Source: Cordylochernes scorpioides (Eukaryota; Arthropoda; Arachnida; Pseudoscorpiones; Chernetidae). From it: a stretch of 64,000 nucleotides of DNA. Below the pieces are notes generated by a model, which saw only the letters and a list, made by a program, of their open reading frames with translations, ran no database searches and was not told where the DNA came from. Of this stretch, positions 1 to 10,152 are shown one piece after another. The stretch is taken from positions 20,966,446 to 21,030,445 of the forward strand of contig CP092882.1 of NCBI GenBank assembly GCA_030710605.1, given 5' to 3'. The position numbers and the translations under genes were made by a program. Each line of letters begins with the position of its first letter. Position 1 is the first letter of the stretch.

Positions 1-435
1 TAAACTTTTTTATCTTTGACATTCTAACCAGGTCTTGAAGGAGGAAATAATTTTGGAAAAAAATTGAAACGAAGTAAATGTGATTTAAATAACTTTCCAC
101 ACTTTGTTAATAAATTGTTTTTTGCTTTAAAAAAAAAATAGTTTATATATGATTTTAATTTAATTTTTAGAGCCTTTATAAAAAGTTGTAATTTGGTAAT
201 TATATAAAGGAGAAAAAGATAGACGTCTCTTTAATTGACACCTACTTTAATTGTATCTTTTGCTTTAAAAAAACACAGCAGCCCCTGTGTATATCGACGT
301 TTTCATAAAATTGTCATTTTAACAAAAAATAAATATTGAGTACCGTGGTAAGACAACCTTTATTTTCAAGATAATTGGATTTGTGAAATGGTATATTTTA
401 CCTTTATATATAGCGAATCTACTCGGTTTTTATAC
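1..435. other. AT-rich DNA with no recognised gene
   Basis: I see no coding signal, RNA gene or clear repeat here. The sequence is AT-rich with short homopolymer runs and leads into the first mariner relic. Confidence 0.5.
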
Positions 436-436
436 A

Positions 437-1725
437 AGGTTGGGTCAATAAGTAATGCACAATCACCCCCTAGCAAAATATACAAATAATTTATTTTCAT
501 AAAATAAATGTTTTATGGTAAATAAAACACTCTGCCTTTTATATCTATATTCAGAATTGATTATCTTTTGTATTTTTTCAGATATGGAGCCTAATGTGAA
601 CACAAGAATCCGACAACGGTCGGTAACCGAGTTCCTCTTTAAGTCGGTGACATTTCAGCCACAACAATTCACACTAGATAGAAGCACTATATAAAGAGAT
701 GGGTTCAGCGTTTCCAGAAAGGTGATTTTGATTTTTATGACAAAGAGAGGCCAGGTAAACCTTCAACTGTCACAACAGACCAAAATTTGGCTCTTGTTGA
801 GGAAATTGTCAAGAATAACCGGACAATACGACATATCAATTGATAAAAAACTTTCAATCTCTAAAGAAAGTGTTCTTAAACTACTTTCAGATCTTGGCTA
901 TCGAAAATTGTGCTCAAAATGGGTGACAAAACTTCTAACACGAGAAATGATGCAGACTCGGAAAGAAATTTGTTTAGCGAATATTACCAAGGACCAGCTT
1001 TTGAGGCCTTTAAAGGAGTCATAACGTGTGATGATACTTGGGCTTATAATTATGACCCTTCTTCAAAGCGTCAATCAATGCAATGGACCCATAAAATGTC
1101 TCCAGTCAAAAAAAAAAAAAGAAAAAAAACCAAGGCTTTCTCTTTCCAAAGACAAGGTCATGATCACGGCCTTTTGGGACCAAGATGGACTCATATTGAT
1201 GGACATACTTGAAAAAATACTTCCATCAACAAGGAAAGATATTGTAAATCATTAGAAAAGCTAAAAAGAGCCATTTCAACAAAAAGTCCGGGCCTAAAAG
1301 ACTGTTCAATCAAATTTCATCAGGACAATGCAAGACCTCACACCGCGCAGCAGACCTTGGCTCAAATTTCCAGATATGGGTGGGCTTTGATGCCTCATCC
1401 AGCTTAGAGTCCTGACCTGGCTCCTTCCGACTTCTACCTGTTTGGTAAATTAAAGAATTATCTACGCGGTAGAACATTTGATAGTGATGAAATGTTACTC
1501 CATGAGGTTAGAGGGTGGTTCAGAAATCAAGATGTAGCATTTAACCAAAGTGCTTCTGTGAGTTGGAACGAACGCTGGACCAAATGTGTACAGAGATATG
1601 TTGAATGATGCCGATATATAGATAATAATTAGGTATTCATAAATACAAAGTAAATAGCAACAAACATATTGTGTACTTCTCTCTTTGAATAAACCATTTA
1701 TTTGATCTTATTTACTGACAGCGTA
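437..1725 (+). mobile_element. mariner-family transposon relic 1
   Basis: The left end begins near GGTTGGGTCAATAAGTAATG, a typical mariner terminal sequence. The right end near 1710-1725 (CTTATTTACTGAC) is a diverged inverse of it. About 1.3 kb lies between, the normal size for mariner. The transposase inside is recognisable but broken. Boundaries are approximate because the right terminal repeat is decayed. Confidence 0.7.
718..1608 (+). pseudogene. mariner transposase pseudogene (D34D type)
   Basis: The remnant encodes the DNA-cleaving and strand-joining transposase of a mariner element, which acts in the nucleus on terminal repeats. Recognisable blocks, in order, are the N-terminal GDFDFYDKERPGKPST, a helix-turn-helix stretch (ISKESVLKLLSDLGYRKL), the first catalytic block CDDTWAYNYDP (normally DETW), the second block HQDNARPHTA, and SPDLAPSDFYLF carrying the third aspartate. 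Thirty-four residues separate the last two aspartates, as in classical mariners. The reading frame is broken by stops near 843, by shifts between about 843 and 910 and around the A-run at 1108-1130, and by TAG at 1405-1407. It cannot make an active protein. C-terminal residues run to a TGA at 1606-1608. Confidence 0.85.
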
Positions 1726-3907
1726 AAAATTCAGATAGCCACAACGCCAGTTTGTTTGATTAGACCTAAAGTAGACCTCTATACCAGGGTTTCAGACTAC
1801 TAACAAAACTGAGGTGGCAGCTTATTCCATGATCTAAACTTGCAGGCTCTGTGTGCATATAGAATATAATACGATGATGTAGTTAATACAAAAGGATGGG
1901 GAGGTACCATTAATGACAAAAGTATAAAATCTTTCCACACTCTTATAAGAGAAAGAACAACCTGGCTTCGCCCAGGAGTTTCCCAAGTGATTGTTTACCC
2001 ATGTAATATTGTCTCCCACGATATATTATAGTTAATTAACATATAAATATTTAGAGTGACATAGGTTTTATCTAGCAACGCCGAGAATTCAGACGAGGCT
2101 TGTAAGGTGCCTTTATTTCCCGGTACATTTTTTCCGGACTTATTTTAGCCCAACTTTTAATACGATTGGAGATTTTATTGGTATTTTATATTTTTAAAAC
2201 ATCAGTATATATATATACTTAATGTCTATTCTTAAAATGATAAAACCAAAGAAAATAATGTTTGCAAAAGCACAAATAAATTTTAATTAATGACAATGAG
2301 ATTAAAAATAGTTATGAGAGAATCGATATACTGAAATGAAAAACCGAATAATAGACATTTTCACATAATATACATCCTACGTTGTAGGCTAAAAGGTGTC
2401 TACACACAACTACATCTCTCCATCGTATTCCACTCCTGATGAACTTACATAAGATTTCGATATAATCATATTCTGGGCCCTTGGTGGAAACGCACTGTAA
2501 TCACGGAATCTACTATATATATTCACCACAGGATGTCTCGCTGATTGGTTTCTTACTATCACGTGACCTTAATCAGCGTTAAATTCATTAGCCATTCAGA
2601 GTGCAATATTGAAAAATGGTATTCCTGCATTCACATTTTTAAAAAGAGAGGTTCCCTTTTTTGTTATTTGTATATCAATTGTATACGCAAATATACTTAA
2701 TAAACATATTTTTTTTTACAATATATAATCACATATATAACAAAACTCTTATAGAATACATAGAGTTCACAAATACTATCATTTATGCCAATCCTACGAA
2801 GTCATTATTAAAGAAAGAAGTTATTCTAAATATAACACACACAAAATCTATATATTTATATATACTCTGGAAAAATTAACTCCGCAGGAATTATTGAAAG
2901 TTTTACATGGACGTAATTAGTTAGCAAACTTTAATGACACCCCCCGATCAATCAAGTTCAAACTTTATTTACAAGTTATTTATACATTTACCTCAATTAA
3001 CTACAACCGTCATTTGTGTGAAGAGCCAACTTTGAATTGATTAAATCCACTCCTCTACGAATTATCAAAGAAGATAGTTTAAAATAACCAGTCTAACAAT
3101 AAGGAAAAATAGATCGAAATTATTTTAATCTCTTCTCTACTCCATTTTTTTCCTTTATTATAAACTTTCTGGGCAAAAAAACATCTATTATCTAAATCAA
3201 TATCCTAAAATTCATTTATTGACTTTTTTTCATGCTGAATTAGTCTGTTTTTATAGAATTTACTTTTTCTTCGCTTCTTAAAATAACTCTTTGTATACAT
3301 TGCATTATGTCTTCAGGGACCTCTATTTATTTATAAGGATTATTCTCTATATATTTCAGTATTGGTAAAAGTATATTATATATTTCTGTTTTTTAGTGTG
3401 TATTTTACATAATAAAGTTTATAATATAATTTTGAATATATTGTTTTATATATATATAAAAAGTTTTATTTTTCTTGCTTTCATGTCTGTCTATGCAAAA
3501 CTCTTTTAAATAATTTTAAATATACTTATAGAGATTTGGGTGCACTTTTTGATACCTGATGACAATGCAAATAAACAAAATTTCAGACTTCTGGGTGGTC
3601 GGAGTGGTTGGGAGGGAATATACTAATTTTGATTCTATATTTACTTTCAAATTTTGTGGCCAATTTTTAATATACTTCCCCTGACTAATGTAGAAGTCGG
3701 GTATTTTATATAGACGATTTGATTTATACTAACATTGTAAGTCGACAAGATTTCAGACATCTAGGTTGCCGTTGTGGTCGGGAATAGACTAAAGAAGATA
3801 ATTTGTATATTTCCTTTCAAAGGAAGAAAAATAGGTGCAGCAGTTTCTCTGGCGTAATATGACGCATTCTGTAAAAATAAATAGGCAGTATGAACTATTT
3901 AGATCTA
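1726..3907. other. AT-rich intergenic DNA, no gene recognised
   Basis: There is no convincing open reading frame. A CTGATTGG...CACGTGAC...AATCAGCG motif at about 2540-2580 resembles the motif tandemly duplicated near 51.9 and 52.1 kb. Two imperfect related blocks near 3540-3620 and 3670-3790 share 'atttcagac-t/a-tct-ggt' and may be an old duplicated repeat. Confidence 0.4.
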
Positions 3908-4516
3908 TTGGGTTGTAAATAAAGTTCGTTCGGTTTTTTTATCCCTTTGTTTCATAATGGATTTTGTTGTTATACGGTAAAGTGTTTATATTCTTTAAAT
4001 AGTACTTGTACTGTACTGGGAAATGCTCGAAAGGAATGCCACGGTCAACAAGGACTTCTACATTGCCCAATTGCGTCGTGTGAAGGAGGCTATTCAGCAG
4101 AAAAGACCCGATCGACAAGGTCAAATTATTCTCCTTCACAACAACGCTAGTCCGAATGTTGCATAAGTCGTCAAAGCCGCCCTTCAAGAGCTCGAATTGG
4201 AAGTTCTACAGCACCCACCGTACTCTCCGGATCTTGCGCCAACCGATTACCACTTTTCCCGCTCCATTTCAAACCATATGAAAAGCACTACCTTCGATGA
4301 TGAAGAGGACCTCAAAACCTGGCTCAACAACTTCTTCGACATCAGACCGGGCGATTTTTGGCGAAACGGCATCAACAAACTAGTCGAACGTTGGGAGGAG
4401 GTCGTAAATAATAACGGAGAATACATAATTGATTAATTAATTGTTATAATAAATCTTTTTTTTTTGTCTAAATAAAATTATCGAATAAAACCGAACGAAC
4501 TTTCTTTACAACCCAA
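3908..4516 (+). mobile_element. internally deleted mariner element, relic 2
   Basis: Near-perfect inverted terminal repeats of about 29 bp bound the element (left TTGGGTTGTAAATAAAGTTC, right its inverse with one mismatch). Each end abuts TA, the expected mariner target duplication. At 609 bp it is less than half of a full mariner, so most of the N-terminal transposase is gone. The well-preserved ends suggest it could once have been mobilised in trans. Confidence 0.88.
4040..4434 (+). pseudogene. 3' half of a mariner transposase, dead
   Basis: The C-terminal half of a mariner transposase is readable as LLHNNASPNVA, a stop codon, VVKAALQELE, then HPPYSPDLAPTDYH and DFWRNGINKLVERWEE. This is the usual mariner end and stops at TAA at 4432-4434. 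The position normally held by the second catalytic aspartate (HDNARPH) is asparagine here, and an in-frame TAA follows nine codons later. The first catalytic aspartate and the DNA-binding domain are absent through internal deletion. Confidence 0.85.
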
Positions 4517-4669
4517 TATAAACTATAATTGTTAGGATATTACCAGAGGGAATATAATCATTTAAAATAATTAGAATTCATAATTTTTTTTTAAACCAAC
4601 TTCTCTCTATTTCTCTCAATTTTGAAAATATAACATTATATATATATATATAAACTATATAATATATAT

Positions 4670-5005
4670 TGTTGCACCAGGCTGCGGCTTGGCAGACTCT
4701 TCAGCCTTGATTCTCTCCTGTGCTGGGTCTTGCATCTTACCAGAGCGTGTTTCAACCATCCTACAAATTTATAAAAGGGAATAATGAGATAAGTCTACTT
4801 TTAGTAGCCTCCAGAATACTTTATTTATTTTCTCACATCAAAGAGAGCAGTGAAGTCACAGTGTACCTAAATACAAATGATGATAATCTAAAAATAATCT
4901 GTTTTAAATAAATATCATAGAATATAAAAATAAATAAATATATAATTTAAATTTCAAATATATTAAAAATAATATAATAAATACGCCATTAATCATGATG
5001 TAACA
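4670..5005 (-). repeat. Gypsy-1 3' LTR
   Basis: Direct repeat of 9512-9847. Its first bases on the minus strand encode the last residues of pol (LHHD and the TAA stop), so pol terminates inside the LTR. It also carries an orphan copy of the gag start and first 30 codons. Confidence 0.95.
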
Positions 5006-8000
5006 CTTCCCCTTCTCCAGAGGTCGTCACGTCCTCGTGAGTTACCTCATCAATTCTCTCAAAATAGGGTTTGAGTCTTGAGACATGGACAATCAATGGG
5101 TCTTGGCCAGGATTATCTTTCGGCTCAATTAAGTAATTTACGTTAGACAGCTTCTTTAATATTCGATATGGGCCAAAATATTTTCTCAGTAGTTTCTCAC
5201 ACTTTCCTATTTTCCTAATTGGTGTCCAAACTGCTACTAATTCTCCTGGTTCGTAGCTTCTTTCCATGTGTTTCTTGTCATAGTTCTTTTTCATTCTTTC
5301 TTGAGTCTTTATTGTGTTGTTAATAACTAATTTTCTTGTTCTGTTTATTTTGTCTAAGTAATGTTTTATGTATTCATCATAATCATCTTTGTCAATGTCC
5401 ACCGAGATATTCCTGTCGTCCAAAAGAGACGTGGGTTCTCTTCCAAACATCAGGAAAAAGGGGGAATATCCTGTGGTTTCCTGAATTGTAGTATTGTAAG
5501 CGTGAGTGATGAATGGGAGTATTTCGTCCCAATTTTTCTGATCAGTGTTCACATACATACTGAGCATATTGATCAATGTTCTATTTAACCGCTCTGTCAA
5601 TCCATTAGTCTGGGGATGATAGCTCGTTGTGAAGCAATGTTTAATCTTGCACGTTTTCATCACCTCTTTCATTAAATTACTGGTAAATTGAGAGCCTCTG
5701 TCACTAATAAGATATTGTGGGGCTCCGTGCCGAAGAAAAATATCCTCTACTAGAAATTTAGAAACTTCTTTCACTGTTGCTTCCGAGACTGCTCTTGTTT
5801 CTGCATATCTAGTGTAGTAGTCCGTCAGCACGATTATCCATTTTTTCCTGTTTTTCGTAGATGGTAGTGGACCAACAAAGTCAATTCCAATTCTTTCGAA
5901 AGGAAAGTTGGCTGGGGGGATGGGCTGTAGTAGTCCAGAAGGTAATTGGTTTGAGCCTTTCCTACTTTGGCAAAGGTGACACGTCTTAACGAATTCTGAG
6001 ACATCCTTTAGCATGGATGGCCAAAAGTATTTACTCTTTATTCGGTACATGGTTCTGGCGACGCCCAGATGGCCATTCGACATATGATTGTGATATTCTT
6101 TCATAATTTCTCTCTTTTTATTCTCTGGAACCACAAGCAACCATGCCCTGCCTTCAGGGTTCGGGTTTTTCTTAAAGAGGCATCCATCTTCTTCTTTAAA
6201 GTTTTGCGCAATTGATCGCCTGCTTCCATTAAGGTTTTTCTTAACACTTTCGATAAATTTATCCTCTTCGTCTGTTATTTGATTTAAAAATAGCCTTTCA
6301 AAATCCTCATCCCAATCAGTTTCTGGTAAGGGCCCCCTAGATAAGCCATCGGCGTCCAGATGCTTCTTTCCCGATTTATGTATTATATCAAAGTCATATT
6401 CTTGAATTTTCAATGCCCATCTTGCCAATCGACCTGTTGGATCCTTCAAGTTTTTAAGCCAGCATAAGGCGTGATGGTCTGTTACTATTTTAAAGTGTCT
6501 TCCATAAAGGTAGGGTCGTAATTTTGACATTGACCAGACAACGGCCAGACATTCTTTTTCAGTGGTTGAATAATTTTGCTCCGCTTTACTTAGGGTACGA
6601 CTCAAATATGAGATCACCTTCTCTTCACCACCGATGTCTTGGACAAGTGTTGCACCTATGCCGATGTTGGACGCATCAGTATGAACATAAGTAGGTGCAT
6701 TTGGATTGAAGTGACCTAAAATTGGTGGACTTAATAGTGCTGTTTTTAGGGTTTGAAACGCTTCCTCTTGTCTTTCTGTCCAGGTAAATGATACACTTTT
6801 TTTTATAAGGTTGGTCAAAGGGTCAGCAATTTTTGAAAAGTCTTTGATAAATTTTCTATAATATGAACACATTCCCAAAAAGGATTGTACTTCTTTGACC
6901 TTTTTGGGCCGAGGAAAATTTCTGACAGCTTTGATGTTATGTTCCGCGGGTTTTATACCATGTTTGCTCGTTATATAGCCGAGAATCTCCAATTCTTCAA
7001 AAGCAAATCGGCATTTTTTGTCGTTTAACCTTAAATTAGATTCACGAAAACATCTAAAAACAGCTTCAAGTCTTTTGAGGTGCGTTGGAAAATCCGGGCT
7101 ATATATGATAACATCATCCAGATAACACAAACAAATTTGCCATCTCAGATTTCCAAGCATATTCTCCATATTTCTCTCAAAGGTAGCAGGCGCGTTACAA
7201 AGTCCAAAAGGCATCACGTTGAATTCATATAATCCATGCGCTGTAGTGAAAGCTGTTTTCTCTTTGTCTCTTTCTTCGACTTCAACTTGCCAATATCCAG
7301 ATCTGAGGTCTATTGCTGAGAAGTGTGTAGATCCTTGGAGAGTATCCATAACTTCGTCTATTCTAGGGATCGGATAGACATCTTTTACTGTGACATTATT
7401 CAGTTTTCTGTAGTCCACACAAAATCTGTATTTACCATCTCGCTTCTTGACCAATATTACTGGAAAAGACCAGGGGCTAGAAGATGGCCTAATTATGCCT
7501 TCTGTAAGCATCTCGTCAATTTGCTCTTTTATAATATCTCGTTCTTTAGCACTTACCCGGTAAGGCTTGTGTTTAATTGGCTTCGCGTCTTCTGTGTCTA
7601 TCCGATGTTTTGCCAAATTGGTTCTCCCTAATCTCGATGAAAAAAGATCTCCATACCTTTCTAAAACTTGTTTTAACTCCTTCTGTTCCTTTGGTGAAAG
7701 ATTTTCGTTTATTTGGAATCTAGGTTCTTCGTTCTTTTCTACCTCTCTTTCTCGACTCACATTTATTTTCGCTGGACTACTTCCAAAAGCCAATGTTTGG
7801 TTTTTCATTATTTTTAACGGTCGAGGATACGGATTAGTTATCCAGATGTGTGTTTCCCTATTTATAACATTGATCAAGCTTCTTGCTAGACGAAGTCCAT
7901 TTGTTTGAAACATTTTGCTGCTCTCTTCGATAATATATTCTCCATCCTCTGTTTCTACCAATGCCTTGATCAATTTCATGGAACATTCCGGTACAATGGA

Positions 8001-8396
8001 ATCCTTGGCACTCTTTATTTTCAACCTTTCAAAATTGATTTCGTCATGATTATTCGTCAAATCATATTTTATAGTTTCTTGCTTACAATCTATTTTTGCG
8101 TTCATTTTCTTAAGGAAATCTCTCCCAAGAATTAATGTCCGTAAATGCGTTTTCAATATCACAAAGTTGTGTGATAATGTTTCGTCATCAATTTTTATAT
8201 TTAAAAATATACTTCCTACCATGTCCAATTTTTTTCCATCGGGTCCTGCACAAATTTTTGCGAGTTTACTTATACCATGGCCTGTATCGAGGGCCGTTCT
8301 GAGGTCGACCACTGAGAGGTCAGCACCTGTATCAACCAAAGCTTCAAAAGTCCCTATCTTGTCCACATTAATTTTTAATTTGTATTTAGGGTCCAA
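4989..8396 (-). CDS. pol: Gypsy-1 Pol: protease, RT, RNase H, integrase
   Basis: This 1135-residue frame carries every Gypsy pol domain. Protease: VDTGAD with catalytic D22. Reverse transcriptase: VDYRKLN, D363 in AIDLRSGYW, and YLDD at 425-428. RNase H: HTDAS with D574, EKECLAVV near 613, and D640. Integrase: zinc finger H771/H776/C806/C809, then D839, D899 and E935, with the last two 35 residues apart. A GPY-type C-terminal region (FGPYRI) follows and there is no chromodomain. The listed start is a TTG and probably not a true initiator. The frame is open upstream to the end of gag and lies -1 relative to it, so Pol is most likely made as a Gag-Pol fusion by frameshifting at 8456-8462. The stop lies in the 3' LTR. 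No key residue is missing. Confidence 0.95.
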   Translation of the reverse strand: MDPKYKLKINVDKIGTFEALVDTGADLSVVDLRTALDTGHGISKLAKICAGPDGKKLDMVGSIFLNIKIDDETLSHNFVILKTHLRTLILGRDFLKKMNAKIDCKQETIKYDLTNNHDEINFERLKIKSAKDSIVPECSMKLIKALVETEDGEYIIEESSKMFQTNGLRLARSLINVINRETHIWITNPYPRPLKIMKNQTLAFGSSPAKINVSREREVEKNEEPRFQINENLSPKEQKELKQVLERYGDLFSSRLGRTNLAKHRIDTEDAKPIKHKPYRVSAKERDIIKEQIDEMLTEGIIRPSSSPWSFPVILVKKRDGKYRFCVDYRKLNNVTVKDVYPIPRIDEVMDTLQGSTHFSAIDLRSGYWQVEVEERDKEKTAFTTAHGLYEFNVMPFGLCNAPATFERNMENMLGNLRWQICLCYLDDVIIYSPDFPTHLKRLEAVFRCFRESNLRLNDKKCRFAFEELEILGYITSKHGIKPAEHNIKAVRNFPRPKKVKEVQSFLGMCSYYRKFIKDFSKIADPLTNLIKKSVSFTWTERQEEAFQTLKTALLSPPILGHFNPNAPTYVHTDASNIGIGATLVQDIGGEEKVISYLSRTLSKAEQNYSTTEKECLAVVWSMSKLRPYLYGRHFKIVTDHHALCWLKNLKDPTGRLARWALKIQEYDFDIIHKSGKKHLDADGLSRGPLPETDWDEDFERLFLNQITDEEDKFIESVKKNLNGSRRSIAQNFKEEDGCLFKKNPNPEGRAWLLVVPENKKREIMKEYHNHMSNGHLGVARTMYRIKSKYFWPSMLKDVSEFVKTCHLCQSRKGSNQLPSGLLQPIPPANFPFERIGIDFVGPLPSTKNRKKWIIVLTDYYTRYAETRAVSEATVKEVSKFLVEDIFLRHGAPQYLISDRGSQFTSNLMKEVMKTCKIKHCFTTSYHPQTNGLTERLNRTLINMLSMYVNTDQKNWDEILPFITHAYNTTIQETTGYSPFFLMFGREPTSLLDDRNISVDIDKDDYDEYIKHYLDKINRTRKLVINNTIKTQERMKKNYDKKHMERSYEPGELVAVWTPIRKIGKCEKLLRKYFGPYRILKKLSNVNYLIEPKDNPGQDPLIVHVSRLKPYFERIDEVTHEDVTTSGEGEVLHHD
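5006..5018 (-). other. Gypsy-1 polypurine tract
   Basis: GGAGAAGGGGAAG on the minus strand directly abuts the 3' LTR and would prime plus-strand DNA synthesis. It is also translated as part of the last pol codons. Confidence 0.8.
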
Positions 8397-8452
8397 CTTC
8401 TTGATTCCGTTTATGGTCGACTTGCTTTGATTGACAGATTCAGGCGCGACGC

Positions 8453-9601
8453 TTAGTTTAAATCTTCCAACACGGAATATCTATTCCGGGTAGGAATATT
8501 TGTCTGTGTGCTATGACATACATCAGCATAAAGCCGAGGTCCTGATTTCTCTGATATTTCATTCATTTGGCATTTTTCTTCGACCTTCTCTTGGGTATCT
8601 GCTGGATCCTCTTCTAGGATTCTTATAAACTTGACCCTACAATAACGGGCCACGTGCCCTGGCTTGTTACATTTAAAGCAGATTGGTCTTCCATCTTCCG
8701 TCCTATTTTTGCTCACTTCTTGGCTTTTATTGTAAATGTTTCTCTGAAGGTTTGGTTTCGGCACAAAGTTAGGATTATAAGGACGTCTAGGGGTAGAGGG
8801 CTGGGGAAAGTTGTTTCGATACTGTCTGGGGGTAGGAGGGGAGTCGTTCTTGTAATTATTGGAAACAGGGGCTTGGGGCCTGGAAGTGGTCTGGTAGTTT
8901 CGTGCGGCAGTCGGCGGCACGTACCTCGATTGTTGTTGGGGTCTAGAATAGCGTGGACCGTTATATAGGTTTCTGGATTTCTCCACACGTTCCCGATACT
9001 TCTTTTCAAAAGAATCCATTTTCTTGCACACGACAAGAAGGTCATTGGTCGTTTTAGGAGGGTTCAGGTAGAGCGCGAATGAGTACTCTTTTTTCAGTCC
9101 TCCAATAACATGTTCAATTTTTGTTTCTTCTTCCATTGCGGGGTCAACCTTGTTGCACAACACTAGAATGTCTTCCGCGAACCTGATTGCTGGTTCATTC
9201 CAGTGTTGCATTCTGTTGAGCTTCATTTTAAGTTCTTCTTTATTCGCGTCCAAAGAAAAATCCTGAATGAGGCGGATTTTAATATTTTCCCAGCTCGTGA
9301 AACTAGCTTTGTGTAAATTCAACCAGGTTTTAGCGCTTCCCGTCATGTTCATGGCGGCATAACGAGAGATAATGTAGTCTGCCCAATGGTACAAGAAGCC
9401 AATTTCTTCAAGAGATTCAATCCATGGGCGAGGGTCTTCCGTTCCATCATACTTGGGGATGTTGATGTTGGGATTCAGGACAACTGGGTCGGAACTAGCA
9501 TCTCTACCAATTGTTGCACCAGGCTGCGGCTTGGCAGACTCTTCAGCCTTGATTCTCTCCTGTGCTGGGTCTTGCATCTTACCAGAGCGTGTTTCAACCA
9601 T
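8453..9601 (-). CDS. gag: Gypsy-1 Gag polyprotein
   Basis: The 382-residue Gag forms the virus-like particle and binds the element RNA in the cytoplasm. The start ATG opens MVETRSGKMQDPAQ, a beginning I associate with arthropod Gypsy Gags. The central part (residues about 40-200, YDGTEDPRPWIESLEE onward) has the Ty3/Gypsy capsid-like helical region. Residues 205-295 are rich in Pro, Gln, Arg and Asn. A single CCHC zinc knuckle (C308, C311, H316, C321) lies near the C-terminus. The first 30 codons are inside the LTR and the primer-binding site follows immediately, still in frame. The gene ends GAT TTA AAC TAA, which contains a canonical -1 slippery heptamer directly before the stop. It is intact and has no deletions compared with relatives I know. 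Confidence 0.92.
   Translation of the reverse strand: MVETRSGKMQDPAQERIKAEESAKPQPGATIGRDASSDPVVLNPNINIPKYDGTEDPRPWIESLEEIGFLYHWADYIISRYAAMNMTGSAKTWLNLHKASFTSWENIKIRLIQDFSLDANKEELKMKLNRMQHWNEPAIRFAEDILVLCNKVDPAMEEETKIEHVIGGLKKEYSFALYLNPPKTTNDLLVVCKKMDSFEKKYRERVEKSRNLYNGPRYSRPQQQSRYVPPTAARNYQTTSRPQAPVSNNYKNDSPPTPRQYRNNFPQPSTPRRPYNPNFVPKPNLQRNIYNKSQEVSKNRTEDGRPICFKCNKPGHVARYCRVKFIRILEEDPADTQEKVEEKCQMNEISEKSGPRLYADVCHSTQTNIPTRNRYSVLEDLN
8456..8462 (-). promoter_or_regulatory. -1 ribosomal frameshift site U UUA AAC
   Basis: Gag's last codons read GAT TTA AAC TAA, so the heptamer T TTA AAC sits in the zero frame and is followed at once by the stop codon. This is one of the strongest known -1 slippery heptamers. 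The pol frame is exactly -1 and stays open from the shift through protease. I did not identify a convincing downstream stem-loop or pseudoknot. Confidence 0.8.
9498..9509 (-). other. candidate Gypsy-1 primer-binding site
   Basis: Two bases after the 5' LTR the minus strand reads TGGTAGAGATGC. The TGG complements a tRNA CCA end. I could not match the remainder to a particular tRNA. It lies within the gag coding sequence. Confidence 0.45.
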
Positions 9602-9847
9602 CCTACAAATTTATAAAAGGGAATAATGAGATAAGTCTACTTTTAGTAGCCTCCAGAATACTTTATTTATTTTCTCACATCAAAGAGAGCAGTGAAGTCA
9701 CAGTGTACCTAAATACAAATGATGATAATCTAAAAATAATCTGTTTTAAATAAATATCATAGAATATAAAAATAAATAAATATATAATTTAAATTTCAAA
9801 TATATTAAAAATAATATAATAAATACGCCATTAATCATGATGTAACA
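9512..9847 (-). repeat. Gypsy-1 5' LTR
   Basis: On the minus strand the LTR starts TGTTACATCATG and ends GGTGCAACA, giving the canonical TG...CA ends. It contains AATAAATAAAG at about 9661-9671, a plausible polyadenylation signal. It also holds the gag ATG (9599-9601) and exactly the first 30 gag codons. Confidence 0.95.
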
Positions 9848-9851
9848 ATAT

Positions 9852-10152
9852 ACATATTTTAATTATAAAAAGGCATATATTGGATCAATATATAATTTAT
9901 TTACCAATTTCTCCGTTGGCTGAACGCCAACTTTTTTCGATATATGTAATATAAATATATATTATTAATGACTAAAATATATATGTATGTATTAAATAAA
10001 TAATTAATTAATAAAATATTTTTAAAAAGCTTTCATTAAAAATGCACTAGAAAGGGGAATAGATATTTCAGCTTCTGCCATTGAACAATTTGGGGGCGAT
10101 TATCGCATATTTAGTGAGCCATAAATTCTTGCGCTAATCTGTTGCCACATAT
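9852..10152. other. AT-rich spacer, no gene
   Basis: Only AT-rich sequence is seen between Gypsy-1 and the miniature LTR element. 'aaaaggcatatattggatcaa' is partly echoed near 11103-11125. Confidence 0.4.

Larger units (their letters stand above)
4670..9847 (-). mobile_element. Gypsy-1, full-length LTR retrotransposon
   Basis: Two 336-bp LTRs bound this complete 5.18-kb Gypsy-superfamily (Ty3-type) element. As far as I can read them they are identical. The flanks carry the 4-bp duplication ATAT (4666-4669 and 9848-9851). On the minus strand the order is 5' LTR, primer site, gag, pol (protease, reverse transcriptase, RNase H, integrase), polypurine tract, 3' LTR. There is no env. Identical LTRs and two unbroken reading frames indicate a recent insertion that may still be active. 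Gag begins inside the 5' LTR and pol ends inside the 3' LTR, so the repeats overlap coding sequence at both ends. Confidence 0.95.

Noticed and set aside
4720..4911. 63-codon frame present twice (also at 9562-9753)
   Set aside because: Simply the antisense of the Gypsy-1 LTR. The duplication reflects the LTR pair, not a gene family.
7323..8430. several plus-strand frames of 76-113 codons
   Set aside because: Antisense shadows of Gypsy-1 pol.
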